Part shown: positions 18,506 to 26,741 of the stretch, one piece after another
Layout: the number at the start of each line of letters is the position of its first letter
Position numbering within the stretch: position 1 is the first letter of the stretch
Assembly (NCBI RefSeq): GCF_000425625.1
Contig: NZ_KE384417.1
Span: 69,128-133,127, forward strand
Length of the DNA: 64,000 nt
Direction: 5' to 3'
Origin: Stutzerimonas azotifigens DSM 17556
GTDB lineage: Bacteria > Pseudomonadota > Gammaproteobacteria > Pseudomonadales > Pseudomonadaceae
Notes under the pieces: model-generated
Seen by the model: the letters and a program-made list of their open reading frames with translations, nothing else
Told to the model about the DNA's origin: nothing
Databases searched by the model: none
Translations under genes and position numbers: made by a program

Positions 18506-19332
18506 TGCTGCGCTCCGTTGGGGCGGGACAGGCGCTCCGCGGCGCGCCGCAGCGCCACCCGGTGGACCTGGTATTCGTAGCTTCCCGGGACCAGCCCGGC
18601 GGCCTGCAGCGCGGACGCGGCGGCCGGGTCGGACCAGCCGTCGATCAGCGCCGAGGCGTCCTCGATGACGTAGGGCGCACCGTCCACCGCGCCGACGATG
18701 GCGCGGCGCACGCCGCTCTCGGGGTCGTCGACGAAGGCGGCGATGGCCTCGGCGAACTCGCCGGTCTTGCGGTTGAACTTGTAGTAGCTCCAGCGCGCCG
18801 CGGGGCCGAGCCGGCGCACGCGCACGGCCTTGATGATCTCGTCCTCGGCCAGCACGGTGGTGAAGGCGCCGAGCATGAACTCGCCGGCCCGCACGCTGCG
18901 CTCGCCGTCCGGGCCGGCGAGGATCAGTTCGGCGTCGAGCAGCGCCATGACGTTGACCCAGTCGGCCGCCGGGTCGGCATGCGCCAGGCTGCCGCCGAGG
19001 GTGCCGCGGTTGCGCACCGCGCGATAGGCGATGCGCCCGGCGACATGCGGCATCAGCCCGAGGCTCGGGTCGGGGACCTTGCCGTCCTCGATGGCGGCGT
19101 GCGTCACGCCGGCGCCGAAGAGCACGGCGGCGCCTTCGTCACGGCACTCGCGCAGCTCGCCGAGAAAGCGCAGGTCGACCAGTTGCGTCGGCTGCGCCAG
19201 GCGCAGGTTCATCATCGGGCCGAGCGACTGGCTGCCCGCCACCGCCTTGCCCATGCCGTCGCTCTCGCGCAGCAGTGCCACGGCTTCGGCGACGGTCGCC
19301 GGGCCGTGATAATCGAATGCGGCCGCCTTCAT
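18502..19332 (-). CDS. molybdenum hydroxylase FAD-binding medium subunit (CoxM type)
   Basis: A 276-residue FAD subunit of the xanthine dehydrogenase family. FAD-binding motifs AGSQSLGPMMNLRLAQP and RNRGTLGGSLAHADPAADW are present, with a CO-dehydrogenase-FAD-like C-terminal domain. Overlaps of four bases at both ends couple it to the large and small subunit genes, fixing the order L-M-S used by many hydroxylases. Confidence 0.95.
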   Translation of the reverse strand: MKAAAFDYHGPATVAEAVALLRESDGMGKAVAGSQSLGPMMNLRLAQPTQLVDLRFLGELRECRDEGAAVLFGAGVTHAAIEDGKVPDPSLGLMPHVAGRIAYRAVRNRGTLGGSLAHADPAADWVNVMALLDAELILAGPDGERSVRAGEFMLGAFTTVLAEDEIIKAVRVRRLGPAARWSYYKFNRKTGEFAEAIAAFVDDPESGVRRAIVGAVDGAPYVIEDASALIDGWSDPAAASALQAAGLVPGSYEYQVHRVALRRAAERLSRPNGAQQ

Positions 19333-21719
19333 ACGAACGCCTCCTCGGGTTGGGCGCGGGCGGCCGTGGCCGCTTCGCTCCGGGCCAGCGCCTCCAGCAC
19401 CGCGCGCGGCGACAGCGGCATGCGGCTGACTTCGGCGCCCAGCGGCTTCAAGGCGTCATTCACCGCGCTGGCGAGCGCCGCCGCGGAGCCGATGGCGCCG
19501 CTTTCGCCGATGCCCTTCTGGCCGAATTCGGTGTAGGGCGCCGGCGATTCCATGTGTTCGATGCGGATCGACGGCACCTCGGTGGCGCCCGGCAGGATGT
19601 AGTCCGCCAGGGTCGAGGCCAGCGGCTGGCCTTCCTCGCTATAGGCCATCTCCTCGTAGAGCGCGGTGCCGATGCCCTGGGCGGTGCCGCCGTAGACCTG
19701 GCCGTCGACCACCATCGGGTTGATCAGCACGCCGCCGTCCTCGACGATCGCGTAGTCGAGGATCTCGGTCTTGCCCAGCTCCGGGTCGACCGCCACCACC
19801 ACCGCGTGGCAGGCGTAGCTGAAGGCCCCGCTGTCGCGCTGCGCCTGGTAGGTGGTGTGCACTTCCAGGCCGCCGACGTGCACGTCGACCGGCAGGCGCT
19901 GCGGTTGCAGGTACCAGATCCTGGTCAGTTCGGCTAGTTCGAAGCGGCCGCTGGTGCCGGCCACCCCGCCCTCCTCCCAGCGCACGGCATCCAGCGGCTC
20001 GCCCAGCAGCCAGGCGCCGACGTGCAGCAGGCGCTCGCGCAGCTCCTTGCAGCCCCGGCCCACCGCGCTGCCGGCCATGACGATCGAGCGCGAGCCCCAG
20101 GTGCCGGTGGAATACGGCGTGGTGCCGGTGTCGCCGAGCACCACGCGCACGCGCTGCGGGTCGATGCCGAGCACCTCGTTGGCGATCTGCGCCAAGGTGG
20201 TCTCCATGCTCTGGCCATGCGAATGCACGCCGGCGCGCACTTCCAGGATGCCGTCGGGCGTCAGCCGCAGGCCCGCCGGCTCGCGCCCCGGGACCATGGG
20301 GATGCCCCAGCCGTGGTAGACCGAGGTGCCGTGGGCGCTCTGCTCGCAGAACACCGCCAGGCCGAAGCCGATCAGCCGGCCGTCGGCCTCGCCCCGCCGC
20401 TGGCGCTCGCGCACCGCCGGCAGGTCGATGGCGCGGACGGCGCGACGCACCGCCTCGGGGTAGTCGCCGCTGTCGAAGTGCTTGTGGGTGATGTTGTCGT
20501 AGGGCATTTCCTGCGGCAGCACCAGGTTGCGCAGGCGCACCTCGTAGGGTTCGAGCCCGGCCTCCGCGGCCACCGCGTCCATGATCGTCTCGATGGCGTA
20601 GCACACGCCGGTGCGCGCCACGCCGCGGTACGGCAGGATCGGCGGCTTGTTGGTCGCCACCGACCAGGTGCGGCAACGGTAGCGCTCCATCTTGTACGGC
20701 CCGGGAAGGATGCTCGCCACCTGCGCCGCTTCCAGGCAGGCCGAGAAGGGATAGGAGGAATAGGCGCCGGAATCGACGTGCGCCTCGCAGTCCACCGCCA
20801 GCAGGCGGCCGTCGCGATCGGCGTAGGCGTGGATGTCGTAGTGGTGCTCGCGGCAGTTGGTGTTGGCCACCAGCTGTTCGCGGCGGTCCTCGATCCAGCG
20901 CACCGGATGGCCCAGGTGCATGGCCAGCCAGGCCACGCAGACCTCTTCAGGCAGCAGGATGCCCTTGTAGCCGAAGCCGCCGCCGACGTCGGGGGAGATC
21001 ACCCGCACGCTGCCCTCGTCCAGCCCGAGGCATTCGGCCAGGCCGGTGCGGTTGATGTGCGGCATCTGCGCCGAGGTGTAGACCACCAGCTGGGCGAGGC
21101 GCTTGTCCCAGTAGGCGACCACGCCGCGGCCTTCCATCGGCGCCATGCTCTGGCGCGCGGTGCGCAGGCGGCGGTGCACGTGGATCGCGGCGCGCGCCTT
21201 GATGTCTTCCAGGTCGGCGTCGATGTGGGTTTCCAGGAACACGTTGTCGCCCCAGTGCTCGTGGAGCAGTGCCGCGCCCGGTTCGCGGCCGGCGAGCATG
21301 TCGACCACCGCCGGCAGCTCGTCGAAGTCGACGTAGGTCTCGCCGGCCAGGTCCTCGGCCTCGGCGCGGGTGTCGGCGATGCACATGGCGATCATCTCGC
21401 CGACGTGGCGCACCTTCTCGCGGGCCAGCACCGGCTGTTCGGACCTCTTGAAGCCCGGCAGGCCGGAGGCGGCGAGGATCGGCCTGACGCCGGCCAGGTC
21501 GTCGATGGTATAGACGTCGCCCTCGCGCCCGGCCGGCTTCTCGATCTCGAGGATGCGGCCGTGGGCCACCGGGCTGCGCACGAAGGCCAGGTCACGCATG
21601 CCGGCCAGGCGGATGTTGCCGACGTAGTTGCCCTGCCCGCGGAGGAAGCGGTCGTCCTCCTTGCGGGTGAGCGACGCGCCTATGCCCTTGCGGGACGAAC
21701 GGTCTGAAGCAGTTGTCAT
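19329..21719 (-). CDS. molybdenum hydroxylase large subunit (xanthine dehydrogenase family, CoxL-like)
   Basis: A 796-residue molybdopterin-binding catalytic subunit. It has the family opening (GASLTRKEDDRFLRGQGNYVG), the large-subunit segment SPDVGGGFGYKG and the catalytic Glu in KGIGESG near residue 739. Where true CO dehydrogenase has the copper-ligating loop YRCSFR, this protein has PYRGVAR at about 361-368. It is therefore an N-heterocycle or aldehyde-type hydroxylase, not a CO dehydrogenase. Water-derived hydroxylation of a ring carbon next to N would fit the amidohydrolase and amidase encoded in the same operon. The substrate is unknown. Confidence 0.92.
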   Translation of the reverse strand: MTTASDRSSRKGIGASLTRKEDDRFLRGQGNYVGNIRLAGMRDLAFVRSPVAHGRILEIEKPAGREGDVYTIDDLAGVRPILAASGLPGFKRSEQPVLAREKVRHVGEMIAMCIADTRAEAEDLAGETYVDFDELPAVVDMLAGREPGAALLHEHWGDNVFLETHIDADLEDIKARAAIHVHRRLRTARQSMAPMEGRGVVAYWDKRLAQLVVYTSAQMPHINRTGLAECLGLDEGSVRVISPDVGGGFGYKGILLPEEVCVAWLAMHLGHPVRWIEDRREQLVANTNCREHHYDIHAYADRDGRLLAVDCEAHVDSGAYSSYPFSACLEAAQVASILPGPYKMERYRCRTWSVATNKPPILPYRGVARTGVCYAIETIMDAVAAEAGLEPYEVRLRNLVLPQEMPYDNITHKHFDSGDYPEAVRRAVRAIDLPAVRERQRRGEADGRLIGFGLAVFCEQSAHGTSVYHGWGIPMVPGREPAGLRLTPDGILEVRAGVHSHGQSMETTLAQIANEVLGIDPQRVRVVLGDTGTTPYSTGTWGSRSIVMAGSAVGRGCKELRERLLHVGAWLLGEPLDAVRWEEGGVAGTSGRFELAELTRIWYLQPQRLPVDVHVGGLEVHTTYQAQRDSGAFSYACHAVVVAVDPELGKTEILDYAIVEDGGVLINPMVVDGQVYGGTAQGIGTALYEEMAYSEEGQPLASTLADYILPGATEVPSIRIEHMESPAPYTEFGQKGIGESGAIGSAAALASAVNDALKPLGAEVSRMPLSPRAVLEALARSEAATAARAQPEEAFV

Positions 21720-21735
21720 GGGAAGTTCTCGTCGT

Positions 21736-23001
21736 TCAGGCGACCTTGGGTACCGGCAGGATCGGCGCGGTGGCGTCGAAACGCTTGCCGGCGCGCAGGC
21801 AGAACAGCGGCTGCAGCATCCGCTCGGCGATGACTTCGGTGCCTTCGTTGTCGCGCAGCAGCCAGCGCCCGGTCTCGTCGGAGAGCACCGAGATGTCCGC
21901 CTCGCGGCCGACGCCGAGGGTGCCGAGCTGGTCGCTCATGCCCAGCAGCCTGGCGGCGTTGCTGGTGGCCATCGGCACCACCTGTTCCAGCTTCAGGCCC
22001 AGCGCCATCAGGCTGACCATGGCCGAGACCAGGCTGAAGCGCGAGGTGCCGGCGAACAGGTGTTCCTCGTCCGGATGCTCGTCGGGGGTGCCCGCCGGGG
22101 CCGGCACCGAAGTGTTGTAGCCGTGCATGTCGGAGCCGAGGGTGTCCGGCACCACGCCGGCCTCGAGCACCTTGGCGGCCATCTTGTAGCTGAAGTGCGA
22201 GCCGTGGCCGACGTCGACCTTGAGTCCCTTGGCCACCGCCTCCTTGACCAGCCGGTGCAGTTCGCCGCTCTGCTCGACGAAGCCGCCGGGGTGGCGGCTG
22301 AAGGGGTGGGCCAGCACGTCGCCGGGCTTCAGCAGGTCGACCACCTGGGTCAGGATGCTGTCCGGATCGACCGGCCGGCCGCCGGTTTCCGGGGTCGGCC
22401 AGAGCTGGCCGAAGTGGATGTACACCGGCAGTTCGGTCAGCTCGCCGATGCGCGCGGCCTTCTTCATCACGTCCACGCCCCAGCGCGCGAAGCCGCCGAG
22501 TTCGGCGTGCGCCTTGATGCCCTTGACGATGTCGCGGTTGGCCCGCGCGGACTTGACGGTGGCGTCTACGTCGGCGCATTCGGGGCGGTACAGCTCCGGG
22601 TAGAAGTGCCCTTCCAGGCCACCAACCAAGTAGGCGGAAAGGAACGCCAGCACGCGGCTCTCGGCCGGCTCGGCGACATAGTGGCGGAAGCCCGGCAGGG
22701 TCATGCAGCTGGCGCCGCCCTGGTCGACCAGGGTGGTGACGCCCGAGTGCACGCCGCACATGTCCGGGTTGAGGCCGAAGCGGCCGGTCACGTACTGGTA
22801 GACGTGGCTGTGGGTGTCGATCAACCCCGGCAGCACCAGGCGCCCGCTGCAGTCGATGATCTCGGCGCCTTCCGCCGCCGGGGTGCCGGCGACCTCGCCG
22901 ACCGCTGCAATGCGTCCGTCCTTGACCAGGACGTCCCTGATGCCGTCGATACCATTGGCAGGATCGATGACCCTCCCCCCTTTGAGCAAGGTAGTTTGCA
23001 T
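21736..23001 (-). CDS. amidohydrolase/deacetylase-family metallohydrolase (dihydroorotase-like)
   Basis: A 421-residue member of the amidohydrolase superfamily. Visible features are the N-terminal urease/dihydroorotase-like sandwich (LLKGGRVIDPANGIDGIRDVLVKDGRIAAVG), the metal motif LIDTHSHVYQ, a likely carboxylated Lys in GIKAHAE, H in VYIHFGQ, and DVGHGSHFS. ATG at 23001 is chosen because upstream sequence is promoter. It is first in the hydroxylase operon, 16 bases before the large subunit. Relatives open cyclic amides or remove N-acyl groups, so ring opening of a hydroxylated heterocycle is a reasonable guess. Confidence 0.85.
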   Translation of the reverse strand: MQTTLLKGGRVIDPANGIDGIRDVLVKDGRIAAVGEVAGTPAAEGAEIIDCSGRLVLPGLIDTHSHVYQYVTGRFGLNPDMCGVHSGVTTLVDQGGASCMTLPGFRHYVAEPAESRVLAFLSAYLVGGLEGHFYPELYRPECADVDATVKSARANRDIVKGIKAHAELGGFARWGVDVMKKAARIGELTELPVYIHFGQLWPTPETGGRPVDPDSILTQVVDLLKPGDVLAHPFSRHPGGFVEQSGELHRLVKEAVAKGLKVDVGHGSHFSYKMAAKVLEAGVVPDTLGSDMHGYNTSVPAPAGTPDEHPDEEHLFAGTSRFSLVSAMVSLMALGLKLEQVVPMATSNAARLLGMSDQLGTLGVGREADISVLSDETGRWLLRDNEGTEVIAERMLQPLFCLRAGKRFDATAPILPVPKVA

Positions 23002-23040
23002 GGCGCATTCCAGAGTGCGTTTGAAGTACCCCAAACAAAA

Positions 23041-23055
23041 GCAATGCCTATGCCA
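23041..23055 (-). promoter_or_regulatory. sigma-54 promoter of the molybdenum hydroxylase operon
   Basis: Minus-strand TGGCATAGGCATTGC followed by TTTT is an excellent RpoN element (GG-N10-GC). It lies about 40 bases before the amidohydrolase start codon. It is nearly identical to the element at 13073-13087. Confidence 0.78.
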
Positions 23056-23086
23056 TCGAAAACCGCAAATGACGCTCAAAAACATA

Positions 23087-23099
23087 TAACACATTGATT
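23087..23099 (-). promoter_or_regulatory. IHF-consensus site
   Basis: Minus-strand AATCAATGTGTTA matches WATCAA-N4-TTR exactly. It is about 33 bases above the -24 element, nearly the same spacing as the IHF site at 13117-13129. Confidence 0.6.
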
Positions 23100-23107
23100 T
23101 ATATCAT
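23094..23107. promoter_or_regulatory. ANR/FNR-like box
   Basis: TTGATTTATATCAT matches TTGAT-N4-ATCAA except for the last base, and overlaps the IHF site. A similar box lies at 13173-13186 in the partner promoter. Weak evidence on its own. Confidence 0.28.
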
Positions 23108-23139
23108 AAAAAATAATGCGCGATACCCCATAAGAATTA

Positions 23140-23153
23140 CGTGGTACACCACG
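23140..23153. promoter_or_regulatory. inverted repeat CGTGGTACACCACG, candidate upstream activator site
   Basis: Arms CGTGGT and ACCACG are complementary around a central AC. Twelve or more of fourteen bases agree with the perfect palindrome at 13157-13170. It is about 90 bases above the -24 element. Confidence 0.62.
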
Positions 23154-23417
23154 GTAATTGCTCAGGCACGGTAAATCCCGCGAGCGCCTGCACCGCTTTT
23201 GGATGGCGAGCACCAGGAATGGGCACCGCCCGGCCGGGCAGGGGCGCAGCGAAAGGCTTCGCCTTCGGCGGCACAGGCAGATCCAGTGGAGGTGAAGCGG
23301 AGAAAACGAACGGCGGCCCGGTGAAGACGGGCCGCCGACAGAGGCATGGCTTGCGAGCTGGCGCCCGCTCGCCTCAGAGCCCCGCCGCGTGACGGCGAGG
23401 CCTTGCATCGAGGTGGC
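23154..23417. other. intergenic region between the two minus-strand operons
   Basis: No gene is recognised in these 264 bases. The left part is upstream promoter DNA and the right part holds the terminator of the binding-protein operon. Confidence 0.45.
23300..23337 (-). terminator. rho-independent terminator of the IPNS/binding-protein operon
   Basis: A 10-bp GC stem (CGGCGGCCCG and complement, 7-base loop) is followed on the minus strand by TTCGTTTTC. It lies 80 bases after the stop of the binding-protein gene. Confidence 0.6.
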
Positions 23418-24485
23418 TCAGAGCACGCCGTCCTGCGCCATCTTCACGTAGCGCGGGTCGAAGCGCAGCTTGACGTTGCTCTCGTCGCCCAGGGTGCTGC
23501 CGTCGGCGAACTGCATGCCGACCACGTCGGCGCTGGGCGCGCCTTCGCCGAGCAGGCCCTTGTCGAAGGAGAAGTCACGGACCTTTTCCATGGTTTCGCG
23601 CAGGGCCGGATCGCTGGCGAAGGCGAAGGCGCCGGCCGGATCGTAGAAGATGCGGGTCTTGGTCAGCTGCTGGTCGTAGCCGGCCAGGTCGGTGCCCGAG
23701 CGCTCGGCCATGAAGGTGCGCGCCTGGCGCGCGGCCTCGTCGTCGGCGCTCATCAGCGCGAGGGTTTCGAACCAGGCGCCGACCAGGGCCTTGCCCAGCG
23801 CCGGGTTGGCCTCGAGCACCTCGGTGTTCACCGCCATCATGTCGATGATCTCGCCGGGAATCTGCGAGGAGTCGAAGACCTCGGCGACGTCCGGCGCCTG
23901 CGCCTTGATCATGCTCAGCTGCGGGTTCCAGACCGCGGCGGCGGTGACGTCCGGGGTCATGAAGGCGGCGGCGATGTCGGCGTCGGAGGTGTTCATCACC
24001 GTCACGTCGCGTTCGGCCATGCCGTTCATGTCCAGCGCGCGGGCGAGCAGGTAATGCGACACCGACAGCTCCACCAGGTTGACCTGCTGGCCCTTGATGT
24101 CCGCCATCGTCTCGCCCTGCTTGAGCAGGATGGCGTCGTTGCCGTTGGAGTAGTCGCCGAGGATCAGCCCGGTGGTGTCCACGCCATTGGCCGCGGGGAT
24201 GGTCAGCGCGTCCATGTTGGTCATGCCGCAGGCGTCGTAGGTGCCGGCGGTGAACTGGTTGATCGACTCGATGTAGTCGTTCAGCTGCACCAGCTCGATG
24301 TCGATGCCGTACTTGTCGGCCCACTTGTCGATGATCCCGTGCTCGGCGGCGTAGCCCCAGGGCATCCAGCCGGAATAGACGGACCAGGCGACCTTGAAGT
24401 CGGTTTTCTTTTCGGCGGCGAAGGCGCCGCTGGCCAGGCAGGCCGTGGCGGCCACCAGGGCCAGGGTGCGGAAGGCTTTGTTCAT
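23418..24485 (-). CDS. orphan ABC substrate-binding protein, urea-carboxylase-region type (TIGR03427-like)
   Basis: A 355-residue periplasmic protein with a Sec signal (MNKAFRTLALVAATACLASGAFA). The mature part matches the putative urea ABC transporter binding protein class found with urea/guanidine carboxylase genes (VAWSVYSGWMPWGYAAEHGI, IDKWADKYGIDIELVQLNDY, GDYSNGNDAILLK). It is last in a three-gene operon that has no permease or ATPase. A clear paralogue is encoded at 55661-56731. The likely partner is the binding-protein-less permease/ATPase pair of the guanidine operon at 30.7-32.4 kb; this is inference. Confidence 0.88.
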   Translation of the reverse strand: MNKAFRTLALVAATACLASGAFAAEKKTDFKVAWSVYSGWMPWGYAAEHGIIDKWADKYGIDIELVQLNDYIESINQFTAGTYDACGMTNMDALTIPAANGVDTTGLILGDYSNGNDAILLKQGETMADIKGQQVNLVELSVSHYLLARALDMNGMAERDVTVMNTSDADIAAAFMTPDVTAAAVWNPQLSMIKAQAPDVAEVFDSSQIPGEIIDMMAVNTEVLEANPALGKALVGAWFETLALMSADDEAARQARTFMAERSGTDLAGYDQQLTKTRIFYDPAGAFAFASDPALRETMEKVRDFSFDKGLLGEGAPSADVVGMQFADGSTLGDESNVKLRFDPRYVKMAQDGVL

Positions 24486-24507
24486 GGGTATCTCCGGAAC
24501 GGCAGGA

Positions 24508-25446
24508 TCAGTAGAGGGGCCGGGTGTAGCGCGTCAGGGTCGGAGCCTCGCGCTGGAACCAGGACGCGGCGTCGGCGCCGAAGCCGGTGGCCTGGGGGAA
24601 ATCGAACACGGGCTCGAGGGTGTCGATGGCGAACAGCCGCTGGCAGGCGACGCCGCCGGCCTCGAAGCGCTGGCGCACCTGGCCCTCGCCCGCCGGCTCG
24701 AAGCCCTCGAGCGACAGCAGCGGCTGGCCGACGCGCCCGGGCCGGGTGGACAGGGCGACCTGGAAGCCATCCACCACGCTGCCGTGCGCCAGCGAAGTCT
24801 CGAAGGCGAACAGCGCGGCCAGCCGCTGGGCGTCGCCCGCCGCCTCGGCCACCCGCTCGCGCAGCATGCGGCCGTCTTCCTCGATCGGCTCGGGCCGCCC
24901 CAGCACCAGTGCGGCGTATCCGCCACAGACGATCAGCCCGCCGCCGCGATGGCGCAGCCGGCCGCTGTCCACTTCGCGCTCCTCGATCAGCCGCAGGCCG
25001 ATCAGCGGCCCGGGCGCGGACGGCTGCAGGCGCCAGTCCTCGACGTAGGCGCCGCTGGGTGCGAACTCGATCATGCAGTTGCCGATGCGCGACAGCAGCG
25101 CCGGCTCCGGCCAGCGGTTGTGCAGTTGCAGGCTGGTGTCGCCGCGCCAGGCCAGACGCTCGCCGTCCCAGTGCGACAGCGCTTCCCAGCCTTCATGATT
25201 GGCCAGCACCTGCAGCTCGGCGGCGCTGTAGTCGGCCAGCGCGCGGGCCGGCACCTGGTCCTCGGCCAGCGGCAGGCGCAGGTCGATGGTGAAGTTGCGG
25301 CTCTGCACCCAGCAGACGTGGGTGTCCAGGTCCGTGTCGCCGTTGGCGAAGCTGATCGCCCGGCGCTTGTAGTAGCCGAGCATCCAGTCCGGCACGCTGG
25401 TGGCCGGGCGCCGGGCATGCCTTTCGGCCAGTTCCATCAGGTTCAC
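24508..25446 (-). CDS. uncharacterised protein, paralogue of the 49.5 kb gene
   Basis: A 312-residue protein I cannot assign to a named family. No signal peptide or membrane segment is visible. GTG at 25446 is preferred: GGAGG lies seven bases upstream and the codon overlaps the oxygenase stop (GTGA). Landmarks are WMLGYYKRRAISF, THVCWVQSRNFTIDLRLP near the N-terminus, GGLIVCGGYAALVLGRPEP in the middle and TRPGRVGQPLLSLEGFEP later. The same landmarks in the same order occur in the 267-residue protein at 49490-50293 (YLGVWQRRLL, DVFWLQTARLHADLRIP, GCLLVAGDYFLFAAERP, TLPGRVGQALL). Both genes sit beside N-compound ABC transport genes. Confidence 0.8.
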   Translation of the reverse strand: MNLMELAERHARRPATSVPDWMLGYYKRRAISFANGDTDLDTHVCWVQSRNFTIDLRLPLAEDQVPARALADYSAAELQVLANHEGWEALSHWDGERLAWRGDTSLQLHNRWPEPALLSRIGNCMIEFAPSGAYVEDWRLQPSAPGPLIGLRLIEEREVDSGRLRHRGGGLIVCGGYAALVLGRPEPIEEDGRMLRERVAEAAGDAQRLAALFAFETSLAHGSVVDGFQVALSTRPGRVGQPLLSLEGFEPAGEGQVRQRFEAGGVACQRLFAIDTLEPVFDFPQATGFGADAASWFQREAPTLTRYTRPLY

Positions 25447-26495
25447 GACTGCACCTCCTGTCGCGGTTGGTAGCCGAACGAGGACAGCCCCTTGCTGCCC
25501 TCCGGCAAGGTCAGTTCGCCGGACTCGAGCCGGCGTTTCAGGTAGCCGAAGGTCTGCGCGGTCTGGGCGAACAGGTGCTCGCCGCACACCAGCGGCTGGT
25601 AGCGGGACGGTGTGCCGGGGTCGAGCAGTTCGGCGACCGGCGCGACCAGGGTGTCGTAGTCCAGCGCGCAGAACAGCGGGAACGAGTAGCGCTCCTCGGC
25701 CACCTTGCGCACGCGGTGCGAGGTGGCGACGAAGGCGCCATTGCTGAGCAGCTCCAGCATGTCGCCGATGTTGATGACGAAGGCGCCCTCCACCAGCGGC
25801 ACGTCGATCCACTCGCCGGCGCCGTTGAGCACCTCCAGCCCCGGCGCGGTGGGCAGCAGCACGGTGAAGCACTCGTAGTCGGTGTGCGCGCCGATGCCGG
25901 GGCGGTCCTGCGGCACGTCGGGGTCGTAGGGGTAATGCACCAGCCGCAGTTGGCTCGGCGGGTTGTTGACCTGGCGCAGGAAGGCGTCCTCGGCCAGCCC
26001 GAGGGCCAGGGCGAAGCCCCGGAACAGGCTGCGACTGAGCTCGAACACGGCGTCGTAGTAGGCCTTGATGGCCTCGCGGAAGCCGGGCAGGTCCGGCCAC
26101 TGGTTGGCCCCGAGCATGGGCCGGCGCAGGTTCGGGTCGGCCGGTTCGAAGCCGAGGTCGTAGGCTTCCTTGTGGTCCACCGTGGCCGAGGCGAACTCCT
26201 CCTCCCCTTCCGGCACGTAGCCGCTGTGGTTGCTGGAGCGGCCGATGTAGTGACGCAGCTTGTACTCCAGCGGCTGGGCGAAGAACTCGGCGGTGGCGCG
26301 CTTGAGGCCCTCGATCAGCGCCGGATCGACGCCATGGCCGGTGATGTAGAAGAACCCCGCCTCGCGCGCCGCCTTGCCGAGCGCGCGGGCGGCGGCCTGG
26401 CGCTCCTCGGGAACGGATGACCTCAGCGGGGCGACGTCCACCAGCGGCAGGGTCTTGAAGGCGGTGTGCGGCGAACGGGAAACGGGCGGTGCCAT
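25443..26495 (-). CDS. isopenicillin N synthase-family Fe(II)/2-oxoglutarate-type oxygenase
   Basis: A 350-residue oxygenase, first gene of an operon with the unknown protein and the orphan binding protein. N-terminal LPLVDVAPLR and GFFYITGHGVD, then metal ligands H204, D206 (HTDYE) and H260 (ATSHRV) with R269 in RYS. ATG at 26495 has AGGAGG five bases upstream; an earlier in-frame ATG lacks this. Family members act on amino acids and amines, including guanidino compounds such as homoarginine. Given the neighbouring urea/guanidine-type binding protein, an imported nitrogen compound is a likely substrate, but identity is open. Confidence 0.88.
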   Translation of the reverse strand: MAPPVSRSPHTAFKTLPLVDVAPLRSSVPEERQAAARALGKAAREAGFFYITGHGVDPALIEGLKRATAEFFAQPLEYKLRHYIGRSSNHSGYVPEGEEEFASATVDHKEAYDLGFEPADPNLRRPMLGANQWPDLPGFREAIKAYYDAVFELSRSLFRGFALALGLAEDAFLRQVNNPPSQLRLVHYPYDPDVPQDRPGIGAHTDYECFTVLLPTAPGLEVLNGAGEWIDVPLVEGAFVINIGDMLELLSNGAFVATSHRVRKVAEERYSFPLFCALDYDTLVAPVAELLDPGTPSRYQPLVCGEHLFAQTAQTFGYLKRRLESGELTLPEGSKGLSSFGYQPRQEVQS

Positions 26496-26613
26496 GAAAC
26501 CCTCCTGATTGCTCATGAAAGTTTCTGGCCGTCCAGAATCGTCTGGTGGCGGGCGCCACCCCGGGTCGTCCCGGAAAGAAGATGCGACTCGGCGAGTCGA
26601 CGGTGAGACAGGC

Positions 26614-26629
26614 TGCAAATACGGGGCCA
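26614..26629 (-). promoter_or_regulatory. sigma-54 promoter of the IPNS/unknown/binding-protein operon
   Basis: Minus-strand TGGCCCCGTATTTGCA has GG-N10-GC and the full TTGCA -12 box. The predicted transcript starts near 26603, giving a leader of about 105 bases before the oxygenase ATG. Confidence 0.72.
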
Positions 26630-26683
26630 GCGGCTCGGAAGCGGCCTTATCCGGTTTACCGCCCCAGAAACAGGCGCCATGCC

Positions 26684-26699
26684 GCACTATCGCAGTGCA
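26684..26699. promoter_or_regulatory. NtrC-like dyad upstream of the 26.5 kb operon
   Basis: GCACTATCGCAGTGCA reads as GCACT-N5-AGTGC, the arrangement of NtrC sites (consensus TGCACY-N5-GGTGCA). It is about 63 bases above the -24 element, a normal enhancer position. Confidence 0.6.
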
Positions 26700-26741
26700 T
26701 GCGCGGGCGAAGTGGCGCCACGAATGCCCACCCGACCGCTA

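Noticed and set aside
19329..21719. Aerobic CO dehydrogenase large subunit
   Set aside because: The cluster has CoxG and L-M-S order, but the active-site loop is PYRGVAR rather than the Cys-containing YRCSFR, so CO oxidation is unlikely.
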